Shown here one piece after another: positions 18,265 to 27,303 of a stretch of DNA of 32,499 nucleotides (its first letter is position 1; each line of letters begins with the position of its first letter). This stretch comes from Lachnospiraceae bacterium (lineage in GTDB: Bacteria; Bacillota; Clostridia; Lachnospirales; Lachnospiraceae). A model generated the notes under the pieces. It saw only the letters and a list, made by a program, of their open reading frames with translations. It was not told the origin of the DNA and did no database searches. Location: assembly GCA_017430085.1 (NCBI GenBank), contig JAFRNR010000019.1, positions 1-32,499 on the forward strand, read 5' to 3'. The position numbers and the translations under genes are program-made.

Positions 18265-19231
18265 GGGTCTCTCCCAGGAGTTCGCCCGGCGCCGTCGCAT
18301 ACCCGCGCAGATACGCGTCCGCGGGCATCATTTTCTTGCCTTCGGGCTGCAGGGTCAGGAGGCGGAGGACGCCGTCTCCGGTCTGCACGTCGATGCCGTT
18401 TTGGGAAACGGCCGTGATGGTACCGGGCGCAGGCAGGGGCTCTGCAGAACCTTCCGCCGTCCCGGCCTCCGTCACCACAGCCGCCCGGCCGATCTTCAGT
18501 CGCCGGCCGTTCCGGAACGTATGCGTCCCGGGCCAGGGATCGAACGCGCGGATCCGCCGCTCCAGTTCCGCCGCTGGCCGCGAAAAGTCCAGCAGCCCCG
18601 CTTCCTTGCGGATCAGCCCTGCGTAGGTGCTTTCACCCTCCTGCGGGCGGCGGGGGAGCGTGCCCGCCTCCAGCTGCGCCAACGCCCGGACGATCAGTCC
18701 GCCGCCCAGCGCCGCCAGTTTATCGGTCAAAGTGCCGCCGGTATCGTCCGGTTCGATGGCCAGGGCTTCCTGCAGCCGGATGTCGCCCGTGTCCAGGCCG
18801 GCATCCATCTGCATGACGGTGACGCCCGTCTCCGTTTCCCCGGCCAGGATCGCGGCCTCGATCGGCGCCGCGCCGCGGTATTTCGGCAGCAGGGACGTGT
18901 GCACGTTGAGGCAGCCCCACCGCGGCAGGTCCAGCACCGCCTGCGGCAGGATCTGGCCGAACGCGGCCACCACACCGGCGTCCGCGGGCTCCCGCTCACA
19001 GAATTCCCGCAGCCACGCCACGTTTTCCTCCCGCCGCAGCCGCTCGGGCTGGAACAGCGGGATCTGATGCGCCAGCGCCAGTTCTTTCACCGGGGAGACC
19101 GCCAGGGCCTTGCCCCGTCCCTTCTCCCGGTCCGGCTGGGTGACCGCCAGAATGACCTCGTGCCCGGCGTTCAGCAGCGCCTCCAGCACGGTCCGGCTCA
19201 GTTCCGGCGTTCCCATGAAAATGATCCGCAT
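18257..19231 (-). CDS. fmt: Methionyl-tRNA formyltransferase
   Basis: Fmt formylates initiator Met-tRNA using 10-formyl-tetrahydrofolate. The 324-residue protein opens MRIIFMGTPE, then TQPDREKGRGK, the folate and catalytic core NVHTSLLPKYRGAAPI (with N and H of the active site) and the QMDAGLDTGDI segment with its catalytic Asp. A C-terminal OB-like tRNA-binding domain (about 205-310) follows, with FDPWPGTHTF. ATG 19231 is preferred over ATG 19237 because AGGAGG lies seven bases before the former and touches the latter. The usual neighbours def and priA are absent; the gene follows dnaB after a 95-base gap holding a stem-loop. Confidence 0.96.
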   Translation of the reverse strand: MRIIFMGTPELSRTVLEALLNAGHEVILAVTQPDREKGRGKALAVSPVKELALAHQIPLFQPERLRREENVAWLREFCEREPADAGVVAAFGQILPQAVLDLPRWGCLNVHTSLLPKYRGAAPIEAAILAGETETGVTVMQMDAGLDTGDIRLQEALAIEPDDTGGTLTDKLAALGGGLIVRALAQLEAGTLPRRPQEGESTYAGLIRKEAGLLDFSRPAAELERRIRAFDPWPGTHTFRNGRRLKIGRAAVVTEAGTAEGSAEPLPAPGTITAVSQNGIDVQTGDGVLRLLTLQPEGKKMMPADAYLRGYATAPGELLGETHE

Positions 19232-19260
19232 ACGCATCCCTCCTGCTCACGATATGGCGG

Positions 19261-19281
19261 GGGCCGATCTCACATCGGCCC
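19261..19281 (-). other. Stem-loop between dnaB and fmt
   Basis: Perfect eight-base-pair stem GGGCCGAT-(5)-ATCGGCCC in the only sizeable gap (95 bases) inside the long operon. No T-run follows on the minus strand, so it is not a standard terminator; it may be an RNA processing or stability element. Confidence 0.55.
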
Positions 19282-19326
19282 TCACTCGTGTCATTTCTAT
19301 TATCACGGCAGACCGCCGCCTGCCTT

Positions 19327-20742
19327 CTACTGTCCGCCGCTTTCCGCGGCCGCCTGCTCCCGGGCCTCCCGTTCCCGCCGCATCCGCATCTCCTTGGAGA
19401 TGTTGGCGAAGCGCAGGTGCTGCGGCAGCCAGGCCAGCTCCACGGTGCCGACGGGGCCGTTCCTCTGCTTGGCCACGATCAGTTCCGTGATGCCTTTCTT
19501 CTTGCTGTTTTCCTTGTTGTAATACTCGTCGCGGTAGATGAACATGACCACGTCCGCGTCCTGTTCGATGGAGCCCGATTCGCGCAGGTCCGACAGCAGC
19601 GGCCGGTGGTCTTCCTTGCGGGCGTCCGGTGCGCGCGACACCTGCGACAGCGCGATGACCGGGACGCGCAGTTCCCGCGCCAGGGCCTTGAGGCCGCGGG
19701 AGATCTCCGTGATCTCCTGCTGGCGGTTCTCGCTGCGGCGGCCCGAGCCGGACATCAGCTGCAGGTAGTCGATCACGATCAGCTTCAGGTCCCGTTCCAG
19801 TTTGATCTTGCGGCATTTGCTGCGCAGGTCGGATACCGTGATGCCGGACGTTTCGTCGATGATCAGTTTGGAGCGGCTGATGGTCTCCGCCGCCTCGAAC
19901 AGCTTGTCCCAGTCCTCGTCGCTCAGCTCGCCGCTGCGCAGGCGCTGGGCGTCCACGTGCCCTTCCATGGACAGCAGACGGTTCATGATCATTTCCTTGG
20001 CCATTTCCAGGGAGAACAGCACCGCGCACTGGTCCTGGCGGAACACCACGTTCTGCAGGATGTTCAGCACCAGCGCTGTCTTGCCCATGGAGGGCCGCGC
20101 GCCGATCAGGATCATTTCCGACGGGTGCAGGCCTGTCAGCATCTCGTCCAGGTCCTTGAAGCCCGTTGCCAGGCCCGTGATGGGATTGCGGCTCAGCGCC
20201 GCCTCGTTGATCACGGCCAGCGCGTTCCGCGTGATCTCGTCGATGGGGGTGATGTCCTGCTGCCGCCGGCGGTTTAAGACGTCGAAGATCTTCCGCTCCG
20301 TCTCTTCCACGATGGTGCCGACGGATTCCTTCTCCGCATAACAGAGCCCCGCGACCTCCTCGTTCACGCCGATGATGCGCCGCAGCAGCGCTTTTTCCGC
20401 CACGATCTCCGCGTAATATTTCGCGTTCGCGGACACCGGTACGGACGCGACCAGGTCCCCGATGAATTCCGGGCTGCTCACTTCCGGCGCGACGTCCTTC
20501 TGCTGCAGGCGGTTCTGCAGCGTCACCGGGTCCACCGGCTGCCCTTCGTTGTACAGCTCCATCATAGCGTCGAAAATGACGCCGTACATGGGCGTATAGA
20601 AATCCTGGCCGGTCAGGATCCCTTCCAGCTTCGGGATGCTTTCATTATCCAGCAGCATGGATCCCAGCACGGTCTGCTCCGCGCCCAGGCTGTGGGGACG
20701 GACCCGTTTGATCTGGTTTTCTCTTTCTTCTGTTCCGGCCAT
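19327..20742 (-). CDS. dnaB: Replicative DNA helicase DnaB
   Basis: The hexameric helicase at the replication fork (named DnaC in Bacillus). The 471-residue protein has the N-terminal domain beginning HSLGAEQTVLGSMLLD, a linker region and the RecA-like motor. Walker A is GARPSMGKTAL at 214-224, Walker B is IVIDYLQLM, and the region LSQVSRAPDARKEDHRPLLS leads to DLRESGSIEQDAD. No intein interrupts it. ATG 20742 lies directly after the rplI stop codon with no strong ribosome site, so translation is likely coupled. The gdpP-rplI-dnaB order is typical of Firmicutes. Confidence 0.98.
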   Translation of the reverse strand: MAGTEERENQIKRVRPHSLGAEQTVLGSMLLDNESIPKLEGILTGQDFYTPMYGVIFDAMMELYNEGQPVDPVTLQNRLQQKDVAPEVSSPEFIGDLVASVPVSANAKYYAEIVAEKALLRRIIGVNEEVAGLCYAEKESVGTIVEETERKIFDVLNRRRQQDITPIDEITRNALAVINEAALSRNPITGLATGFKDLDEMLTGLHPSEMILIGARPSMGKTALVLNILQNVVFRQDQCAVLFSLEMAKEMIMNRLLSMEGHVDAQRLRSGELSDEDWDKLFEAAETISRSKLIIDETSGITVSDLRSKCRKIKLERDLKLIVIDYLQLMSGSGRRSENRQQEITEISRGLKALARELRVPVIALSQVSRAPDARKEDHRPLLSDLRESGSIEQDADVVMFIYRDEYYNKENSKKKGITELIVAKQRNGPVGTVELAWLPQHLRFANISKEMRMRREREAREQAAAESGGQ

Positions 20743-21189
20743 TTATGCTTCTACCACTGCCACGGTGATCTTCGCCGTCACCTCGCGGTGCAGCTTGATC
20801 TCCACGGTCTCTTCGCCGACGGCCTTGATAGGCTCTGCCAGCTGGACTTTCTTCTTATCCACGTCGATGCCCCACTGGGCCTTCACGGCTTCCGCGATCT
20901 CCTTGGAGGACACCGCGCCGAACAGTTTGCCGCCCGCGCCGACCTTCATGGGGATCGTGATGCGGACCTTTTCCATTTCCGCCGCTTTGATCTTCGCGCG
21001 GACCAGTTCCTCTTCCGCCTGGCGCTGCGCCGCGGCCACCTGCGCCTTTAAGGTGTTCAGGTTGGCCTGGGTGGCTTCCACCGCCAGTTTGCGGGGGATC
21101 AGATAATTGCGGGCGTAGCCGTCGTTGACGGTCACGATCGCGTCTTTTTTGCCTAAGGTCTTGACGTCCTGTAATAATACCACTTTCAT
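20743..21189 (-). CDS. rplI: Large-subunit ribosomal protein bL9
   Basis: bL9 binds domain V of 23S rRNA near the L1 stalk. The 148 residues match the normal length. The N-terminal RNA-binding domain carries the family signature VKTLGKKDAIVTVNDGYARN, followed by YLIPRKLAVEAT. A long connecting helix (about 41-75) and the C-terminal domain with GKLFGAVSSKEIAEAV follow. The start codon directly abuts the gdpP stop, and the stop directly abuts the dnaB start. Confidence 0.98.
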   Translation of the reverse strand: MKVVLLQDVKTLGKKDAIVTVNDGYARNYLIPRKLAVEATQANLNTLKAQVAAAQRQAEEELVRAKIKAAEMEKVRITIPMKVGAGGKLFGAVSSKEIAEAVKAQWGIDVDKKKVQLAEPIKAVGEETVEIKLHREVTAKITVAVVEA

Positions 21190-23196
21190 TTACAGTACCC
21201 CCTCTTCTTTCATGCTGCGGATGGTCTGCAGGACCAGTTCCTGCGCCGCTTCCACGGTCATGCCCCGCAGCTGCGCCCCGGCGGAGCCCAGATGGCCGCC
21301 GCCGCCCAGGCGCTCCATGATCAGCTGGACGTTCACCTCATCGATGGCGCGGGCGCTGACAAATATTTTATCGTCAGCCTCGGTAAAGACGAAACTGGCC
21401 TTGACCGAGGAGATATTGAGCAGATCGTTGGCCACCTGCGAGCCCACGACCGTCGCGGAATCCAGTCCTTCGGAGGGGCAGACCGCGAAGGCGTAGCTGT
21501 CGTCGAGGATCCGCGCGGACTGCATGGCCTGGGCCTTGGCCCGGTATTCCCGGAAATCCTCCCGGAGCATCTTCTTGACGCGGACCAGGTCGGCGCCGCT
21601 GCGCTTCAGGAACGCGGCGGCCTCAAAGGTGCGGAAGCTGGTGCGGTCCGTGAAGCTGTTGGTGTCCACGAGGATGCCGCTGTAGATGGCGTCCGCTTCC
21701 AGCGGCGTCGGGGAGACGCCCTCCCCGAAGTACTGGAGGATCTCCGTGACCATTTCGCAGGCCGAGGAGGCGTACGGCTCCACGTAGCGGAACTGGGCCG
21801 GGATGGCGCCTTCCGCCTGGCGGTGATGGTCAAACACGACCACCTGGTCCGTCTTTTCCAGCAGCGCGGGGCATTCCACCATGTCCGCGCGGTTGGTGTC
21901 CACGACTACGACCAGGGAGTTCGGCTGGATGCGGGCCAGCGCTTCTTCGCCGGTCAGGAACATGTCGCGCGGATAGTCCGCGGAGGCCTGGAAGGACTCC
22001 CACAGCGGCCGCACGGAGAACGAGACCGTGTCCAGCACGATGTGCGCGTGCAGGTGCAGGGAGACCGCCGCGCGGTAGATGGCCACGGAGGCGCCGAACG
22101 AGTCGTTGTCGCCGCGGGCGTGGCCCATGATGTAGATGTTGTCATGCAGCGCCATGAGTTCGCGCAGCGCCTGCGCCTTGACGCGGGCCTTGACCTGGGT
22201 GCGGCCCACTTCGCCCTGCGCCTTGCCGCCGAAGTATTCCACGCGGTCCGGATATTTCACGACGGCCTGGTCGCCGCCGCGGCCCAGCGCCAGGTCCATT
22301 GCGGCCTGCGCCAGTTCGAGGTTTTCGCTGTAGTTTTTGCCGCCGTCGCCGAAGGCGATGCTGACCGTGACCGTCATGGTATTGCCGGCCCGGATCTCCT
22401 TCACGTGGCCCAGCAGCGGGAATTTCTCCTCCATGCAGCGGGCCAGGCTGCCGTGGTTCATGAAGATGTAGAAGCGGTCGCGCTCCGTCTTGCAGACGAT
22501 GCCGTTCACGTTCTGGAAGAATTTCTGGATCTGCTGCTCGATCAGCGCGCCCAGCAGGCTGTGCTCGTTCGGGTCCGTATGTTTCAGCAGTTCTTCGTAA
22601 TTATCAATGTACAGGACGCCGGCCACACCGCGCTCCCGCTCCAGGGTCGCCTTGACTTCCAGATGCTCCGTCTCGTCCGTCAGGAGCAGGGTGGTGATGG
22701 GCGTTTCCCCTTCGGTACGGCGCAGCTGCGCGGCAAAGATGCGGTCGCCCAGGCCCGCGAAGCAGTCCGCGGCGTTTTGCGCCGGGTCGTCCGCCGGGAT
22801 CAGGGTGAGGGAGGGGAAGATCTCGCGGATCTCCTCCGCCCGGTGCAGTTCCGGCTTCGCATACTGTTCCAGCATGCGGGTAAAGGCTTCGTTTTTCCAG
22901 AGGATGCGGCCCTCGCTGTCCAGCGTGGCATAGGGGAGGGACATCGCATCGACTTTCCGGGAAAGCTCGTCATCCAGGCCCAGGCACTGCTCGATCACGC
23001 TCTGCTGCAGATCCTTGCGGATGGTGAAATGCCAGGCCAGGACGAAGCCCAGGGTCCCCAGCGCGGCCACGGCCGCCGGGATGTAGGAATACCCCGGAAG
23101 CAGAAAATGAAGCGCGAAAAAGGCGGCGGCGCATGCCAGGATAAACGCCAGCCAGATCCAGGGCCATTTTGTCAACAGGTTTTTCAGCTTCTGCAT
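21190..23196 (-). CDS. gdpP: Cyclic-di-AMP phosphodiesterase GdpP (DHH/DHHA1 family)
   Basis: GdpP hydrolyses c-di-AMP to pApA, lowering the second messenger that controls K+ and turgor. The 668-residue protein has two membrane helices (11-33 and 38-57), a PAS-like domain (about 80-185) with LPYATLDSEGRILWKNEAF, and a degenerate GGDEF-like domain (about 188-325). Next come the DHH domain (about 350-510) and DHHA1 (about 560-660) with GGGGHLGSAG. Catalytic metal ligands are in place: H359, D363 and D365 in MGHARGDNDSFGA, D433 in VVDTNRAD, the DHH at 456-458, and D511 in LVDTNSF. First gene of the operon; ATG 23196 follows GGAAGGA. Confidence 0.96.
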   Translation of the reverse strand: MQKLKNLLTKWPWIWLAFILACAAAFFALHFLLPGYSYIPAAVAALGTLGFVLAWHFTIRKDLQQSVIEQCLGLDDELSRKVDAMSLPYATLDSEGRILWKNEAFTRMLEQYAKPELHRAEEIREIFPSLTLIPADDPAQNAADCFAGLGDRIFAAQLRRTEGETPITTLLLTDETEHLEVKATLERERGVAGVLYIDNYEELLKHTDPNEHSLLGALIEQQIQKFFQNVNGIVCKTERDRFYIFMNHGSLARCMEEKFPLLGHVKEIRAGNTMTVTVSIAFGDGGKNYSENLELAQAAMDLALGRGGDQAVVKYPDRVEYFGGKAQGEVGRTQVKARVKAQALRELMALHDNIYIMGHARGDNDSFGASVAIYRAAVSLHLHAHIVLDTVSFSVRPLWESFQASADYPRDMFLTGEEALARIQPNSLVVVVDTNRADMVECPALLEKTDQVVVFDHHRQAEGAIPAQFRYVEPYASSACEMVTEILQYFGEGVSPTPLEADAIYSGILVDTNSFTDRTSFRTFEAAAFLKRSGADLVRVKKMLREDFREYRAKAQAMQSARILDDSYAFAVCPSEGLDSATVVGSQVANDLLNISSVKASFVFTEADDKIFVSARAIDEVNVQLIMERLGGGGHLGSAGAQLRGMTVEAAQELVLQTIRSMKEEGVL

Positions 23197-23265
23197 AAGA
23201 TCATCCTTCCTGTTATTCCGGGTTCCCGTGTTTCCCTTCCGGCTCTGCCGCCTCGGGGATAATAA

Positions 23266-23294
23266 ATTTTATCATACATCAGAACAAAATACAA
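23266..23294 (-). promoter_or_regulatory. Promoter for the gdpP-rplI-dnaB... operon
   Basis: Minus strand: TTGTAT (23289-23294), exactly 17 bases, TAAAAT (23266-23271). The -35 box and part of the spacer lie within the last codons of tmcAL. Leader of about 65 bases to gdpP. Confidence 0.7.
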
Positions 23295-24490
23295 TCATTT
23301 TCAGCCCGGAGGACCACCGGACTCTGCCGGTAATCGTCCGGGATCCGGCAGCCCGTTTTGAAGAAGACTGTCTGTGCGTACAGCCCGTGCGCCCAGGCAT
23401 ATTCTTCCGCCAGTTCCGGATCCGCGTCCGCCATTTTGGTCAGGACCGGGAGCGACGCTTTTTCCTTCAGCAGGGCCGGCAGGAAGGAGTCTTCCCGGAG
23501 CCCCAGAATGCGGATCGAACGGGGCAGCGGTGTCATGTCCTCCCAGCGGATCCCCAGCAGGATGTGGAGCAGGCTGCGCCGCACCCGGGCGAGCGTGAAG
23601 TTCCGGCTGGATACCGCTTCGGCCAGTTCGGTGAACGGACGGTCAAACGGGGCCTGGTCCGCAATGCGCACTGCCAGGATCCCCCCTACGTCCGCATAAC
23701 GGATCAGCGCCGCAGGGGCTTCGTCCCCGTCCTGCATCAGCCGCCACAGAACGGCGGACATGGCCGCGGAAAGATCGTCCGGGAAGATCGTATAGTCCAG
23801 TTTTTCCGGCACGCCCGGGGCCAGATACGCCCGCAGGCTCTCTGCCGTCTCCCCGCGCTCCAGAGCCCGGCGGACAGCAGTTGCGGAGGCGAAGCCCTGT
23901 TCCGGCAGTTCCCGGCTCAAATGCCCCTCTCCCGTCCGCAGGACGGGCACCGGTCTGAACTCCGCTCTCAGCTCCCGGATCATCATGACATATTCCGTCC
24001 CCAGCAGGTTATTAGGGTCGCGCAGCAGACTGCCCGCTTCCGGGTCTTCGGCAGAGACAGCGGAAGCAGCGGCAGCGGCATAGGAAAGTCCCTCTCGGAG
24101 TCCATCGTGCATGATCCGTGTTCCCAGCGCGGCGCGCGTGCGGTCCGCCAGACCTTTGAAAACAGCGGGATCCTCACAGGATGCGCCGAAGGCCAGTTCG
24201 TCCACGCAGCCGCAGGCCTGCAGCAGACCCACGGCCCCGCGGGCAAATCCGGCTGCGCTGGCCGTCGCAAAGCGGGGCGGCAACTCGATCACCAGGTCCG
24301 CACCCGCCTCCAGCGCCATGGCCGCGCGGCGGTATTTATCTGTCAGCGCCGGTTCGCCGCGCTGCACGAAATCGCCGCTCATCACGACCAGGATCCCCTG
24401 CTCCGGACGCCCTTTCTGCACCTCTTCCAGCAGATGGCGGTGCCCCGCATGCAGCGGATTATATTCTGCTATGATCCCTGTCACGCCCAT
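23279..24490 (-). CDS. tmcAL: TmcAL, tRNA(Met) cytidine acetate ligase
   Basis: TmcAL makes N4-acetylcytidine at the wobble position of elongator tRNA-Met, using acetate and ATP. The 403-residue protein has the nucleotidyltransferase-type motif GIIAEYNPLHAGH at residues 5-17 (H14 and H17). The family-specific region VVMSGDFVQRGEPALTDKY, the ADLVIELPP segment and the DPNNLLGTEYV motif follow. Its C-terminal helical region is of normal length. The ATG at 24490 gives the standard start, with GGAGAG ten bases upstream. Divergent from cspA across a 167-base gap. I saw no convincing promoter for it. Confidence 0.93.
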   Translation of the reverse strand: MGVTGIIAEYNPLHAGHRHLLEEVQKGRPEQGILVVMSGDFVQRGEPALTDKYRRAAMALEAGADLVIELPPRFATASAAGFARGAVGLLQACGCVDELAFGASCEDPAVFKGLADRTRAALGTRIMHDGLREGLSYAAAAASAVSAEDPEAGSLLRDPNNLLGTEYVMMIRELRAEFRPVPVLRTGEGHLSRELPEQGFASATAVRRALERGETAESLRAYLAPGVPEKLDYTIFPDDLSAAMSAVLWRLMQDGDEAPAALIRYADVGGILAVRIADQAPFDRPFTELAEAVSSRNFTLARVRRSLLHILLGIRWEDMTPLPRSIRILGLREDSFLPALLKEKASLPVLTKMADADPELAEEYAWAHGLYAQTVFFKTGCRIPDDYRQSPVVLRAENDCILF

Positions 24491-24583
24491 TCGGATTTTC
24501 TCTCCATCCGTCGCTTTATCGACAATCTTATATACTGTTGTCTGTAAAAAATCGGCTTCTCAAACATTTCTTTACAAACATGG

Positions 24584-24612
24584 TTGACTAAAAAATGCAA
24601 GGGTGTTATTAT
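24584..24612 (+). promoter_or_regulatory. Promoter for the cold-shock gene
   Basis: TTGACT (24584-24589), 17 bases, TATTAT (24607-24612). The leader is only about 40 bases, much shorter than the cold-responsive leader of E. coli cspA, so thermosensor control of that type is unlikely. Confidence 0.85.
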
Positions 24613-24657
24613 ATATAAAACTAAACTCCCCACCGAGTTTTTGGAGGCAATGTAATA

Positions 24658-24855
24658 ATGAAGGGAACTGTCAAGTGGTTTAATAACCAGAAAGGCTACG
24701 GCTTCATCACGGATGAAGACGGACGGGATGTTTTTGTACACTTCAGCGGTCTTGTGATGGAAGGTTACAAGTCCATCGAAGAAGGCGCTCAGGTAGAGTT
24801 CGATGTCGCCGACGGCGGCAAGGGACCTCAGGCTGTCAACGTAGTCAAACTGTAA
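24658..24855 (+). CDS. Cold-shock domain protein (CspA family)
   Basis: A 65-residue single-stranded nucleic-acid-binding protein that acts as an RNA chaperone. The five-stranded OB fold is complete: [18 protein letters not shown] contains RNP1 (KGYGFI), and DVFVHFS is RNP2. ATG 24658 lies after GGAGG with a ten-base gap. The length and sequence are typical. It has its own promoter and terminator. Whether it is induced by cold or expressed constitutively cannot be told; genomes of this group usually carry more than one copy. Confidence 0.98.
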   Translation: MKGTVKWFNNQKGYGFITDEDGRDVFVHFSGLVMEGYKSIEEGAQVEFDVADGGKGPQAVNVVKL

Positions 24856-24885
24856 TCGGTCCAAAACCATCCAGAATCATTCCGG

Positions 24886-24921
24886 GCGCGGTCGGCTTTC
24901 ACGGCCGCGCTCTTGTATTTT
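24886..24921 (+). terminator. Terminator after the cold-shock gene
   Basis: GCGCGGTCG pairs with CGGCCGCGC (one G-U pair) over a seven-base loop, followed by TCTTGTATTTT. The T-run is interrupted, so termination may be partial. Confidence 0.7.
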
Positions 24922-25001
24922 CCGGGCAAAGCGTGTATCTTTATAGTATGATCCATCTGACTCCTTCAGGGGAATTATACCAGAGGAAAGGCCGCTCCGC
25001 T

Positions 25002-25835
25002 ATGGCAGATCTGCAGAATATCAAAATTATTTTCAGCGACATCGACGGGACACTGCTCCCGTTCGACGGCAAGGACCTGACCGGCACCGCGCAGCTGATC
25101 GGAGACCTGATCCGGCGCGGCTATATTTTCGTGCTCTGCACGGGCCGCGGCACCGGCAACATCCCCCGCATCCTCCTGGACATCCCCGGCCTGCGCTACG
25201 TGATCACCGCCAACGGCGCCCTGATCACGGACCTCGTCACGTCCGAGGTGATCTACCGCAACACCGTTCCCCGGGATGTCGCGCGCGCCCTCACGGATTT
25301 CCTCCACGGCTACCGCGGCATCGCCTTCTCCTATCGGAACGGCCGGCATTACCTGGACATGACGCCGGACGGCAAACGCCCGGACACCAGCAGCGTTTCC
25401 CTCAAGGACTGGATGAACACTGCGCGACTTGTCCCGTTCTCCGAATACCTGGCTGAGCCGGAAAGTGAATTCGTCGACAAGGTCGGCTTCGCCACCTATG
25501 ACGAGGACGAGCGTCAGGCAGTGATGCGGGACTTCCCGCTCCAGCCGTTCGCCCCGCAGCTGGCCCTCACCACTTCCGGCGGCTGGAACGTGGAATTCAA
25601 CGCTGCCGGGACCGCCAAGGGTACGGCCGCCCGCTGCCTGCTGGAGCATCTGGGCCTGACGCCCGGAAACATGCTCGCCGCCGGCGACAACATCAACGAC
25701 GTCTCCATGCTGGAGCTCGCCGCCGTTTCCCTGGCCCCGGCCAATGCCTGCCCCGAAGCCCTGGCCGCCGCCAACGTCCGCGTCCCGGACTCCCGGGAAG
25801 ACGGCGTGGAAAATTTCCTGAAGCAGCTTCTTTAA
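25002..25835 (+). CDS. Cof-type HAD-superfamily phosphatase
   Basis: A 277-residue haloacid-dehalogenase phosphatase of the Cof/YcsE (type IIB cap) group, which removes phosphate from small sugar phosphates, nucleotides or flavin mononucleotide. Motif I is FSDIDGTLLPFDG (nucleophile and acid/base Asp). Motif II is the LCTGRGTG segment, and the motif III lysine is in GTAKGTAARCLLEHLG. Motif IV is AAGDNINDVSMLE. The cap domain occupies about residues 85-190. ATG 25002 has AGGAAAGG ten bases ahead; the frame is open from 24933, but the upstream part lacks family likeness. Substrate unknown. Confidence 0.92.
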   Translation: MADLQNIKIIFSDIDGTLLPFDGKDLTGTAQLIGDLIRRGYIFVLCTGRGTGNIPRILLDIPGLRYVITANGALITDLVTSEVIYRNTVPRDVARALTDFLHGYRGIAFSYRNGRHYLDMTPDGKRPDTSSVSLKDWMNTARLVPFSEYLAEPESEFVDKVGFATYDEDERQAVMRDFPLQPFAPQLALTTSGGWNVEFNAAGTAKGTAARCLLEHLGLTPGNMLAAGDNINDVSMLELAAVSLAPANACPEALAAANVRVPDSREDGVENFLKQLL

Positions 25836-25836
25836 C

Positions 25837-25864
25837 TTGTAATTCTGTTGTATTTTGCTATAAT
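25837..25864 (+). promoter_or_regulatory. Promoter for trkA-trkH
   Basis: TTGTAA (25837-25842), 16 bases, TATAAT (25859-25864). The leader of about 55 bases is too short for a c-di-AMP (ydaO) riboswitch. Confidence 0.75.
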
Positions 25865-25926
25865 AAAAAGATAATTCGGTCCCCGACCGACCCCACATTC
25901 CCTCCGGGGAGCTGAGAGGAAGATTT

Positions 25927-27291
25927 ATGAAGATCATCGTTGCCGGTATCGGAAAAGTCGGTACCACCCTGACCGGCCAACTCGTGGCCGACGGCCATGA
26001 CGTGACGGTCATCGACCGTAAGGCCGATATATTGGAACGCGTCTGCGCGACCTACGACGTGATGGGCCTGGAAGGCAACTGCGCCACCGTGCAGACCCTC
26101 CGGGACGCGGGCGCTGCCGAAGCGGACCTGCTGATCGCGGTCACCGACGCGGACGAAGTCAACCTGCTCTGCTGCGTCACCGCCCGCCAGATCAACCCGG
26201 GCATCCACACCATCGTCCGGATCCGGGATTCGGAATACGCCCCGCAGATCATCGAAATGCGCGACGTGTTCGGCCTGTCCCTGATCGTGAACCCCGAACG
26301 CAGCGCCGCCGTGGAGATCGAGCGCCTGCTCCGCTTCCCCGGCTTCCTGAAACGCGAATCCTTCGCCCGGGGCCGCGTGGAGCTGGTGGAATTCCGCATC
26401 GCGGAGGACAGCCCGCTGGCCGACGTCGCCCTGCGCAACGTGACCTCCATCCTGAAATCCAAAGTCCTGATCTGCGCCGTCCTGCGCGGCACCGAAGTCA
26501 CGCTGCCGAAAGGCGATTTCGTCCTGAAGGCCGGCGACCGCGTCTTCATGACCGCTCCGGCCGCGGCTCTGGGCGCCATGCTGCGCGACCTGGGGATCAT
26601 CTCCCACAAGGTCAAACGCGCCATCCTGGGCGGCGGCGGCCGCATCAGCCTGTATCTCGCCCAGCTGCTGGAACGCGACGGCATCCAGGTCCAGATCATC
26701 GACAACGACATGGCCCGCTGCCAGGAACTGGCCCGGCAGCTGCCCGGCGTCAGCATCACCTGCGGCGACATCACCGTGCCCTCCACCCTGGAAAAAGAAG
26801 GGCTCTCCACCGCGGACGCTTTTGCGGCCCTGACCGGGCTGGATGAGCTGAACATCGTCATGTCCCTGTACGCCGTCAGTCAGAAGGTCCCCATCGTCAT
26901 CACGAAACAGGGCCATATCGACGAGCTGCAGGATATCGTGAGCGGCCTGTCCCTGGGCAGCATCGTCTCGCCCAAGGAGCTCTGCAGCGACATCGTGGTA
27001 CGCTACGTCCGCTCCATGCGCGACACCTCCGGCGATTCCGCCATCACGGTGCAGTCCGTGGCGGGCGGCCGCGTGGAGGCGGCGGAATTCGTCATTGGAC
27101 CGGCCTCCCAGCACCGCGACACCCCGCTGCTGGACATTAAGATCAAACCGGGCGTCCTGATCGCGGCGATCTCGCACCAGGGCACCACCACCGTCGCGGG
27201 CGGCACTTCCCAGTACACGCTGGGGGATTCGGTCATCGTCATCTCCGCCGCGGAAATGAATATCCAGCGGTTCAACGATATTTTTGCTTAA
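25927..27291 (+). CDS. trkA: Trk potassium uptake system, TrkA regulatory subunit
   Basis: The cytoplasmic gating ring of the TrkH channel. The 454-residue protein contains two copies of RCK_N plus RCK_C. The first Rossmann half starts MKIIVAGIGKVGTTL with the NAD-binding glycine motif, an acidic residue after the second strand (VIDRK) and the AVTDADEVNLL segment. Its RCK_C spans about 140-220. The second half starts RAILGGGGRISLYLA (about 232) and ends with a second RCK_C (about 370-450). ATG 25927 has GAGAGGA upstream. Followed after 12 bases by trkH, so the two form an operon. RCK_C domains of this class bind c-di-AMP in several Firmicutes; binding here is only inferred. Confidence 0.96.
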   Translation: MKIIVAGIGKVGTTLTGQLVADGHDVTVIDRKADILERVCATYDVMGLEGNCATVQTLRDAGAAEADLLIAVTDADEVNLLCCVTARQINPGIHTIVRIRDSEYAPQIIEMRDVFGLSLIVNPERSAAVEIERLLRFPGFLKRESFARGRVELVEFRIAEDSPLADVALRNVTSILKSKVLICAVLRGTEVTLPKGDFVLKAGDRVFMTAPAAALGAMLRDLGIISHKVKRAILGGGGRISLYLAQLLERDGIQVQIIDNDMARCQELARQLPGVSITCGDITVPSTLEKEGLSTADAFAALTGLDELNIVMSLYAVSQKVPIVITKQGHIDELQDIVSGLSLGSIVSPKELCSDIVVRYVRSMRDTSGDSAITVQSVAGGRVEAAEFVIGPASQHRDTPLLDIKIKPGVLIAAISHQGTTTVAGGTSQYTLGDSVIVISAAEMNIQRFNDIFA

Positions 27292-27303
27292 GAAAGCTGA
27301 GTT

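Noticed and set aside
24619-24657. Cold-responsive RNA thermosensor leader for the cold-shock gene
   Set aside because: The leader is about 40 bases, without the long structured region such switches need.
25865-25926. c-di-AMP riboswitch ahead of trkA
   Set aside because: Only about 55 bases follow the promoter, too short for the ydaO aptamer, and no matching core was seen.
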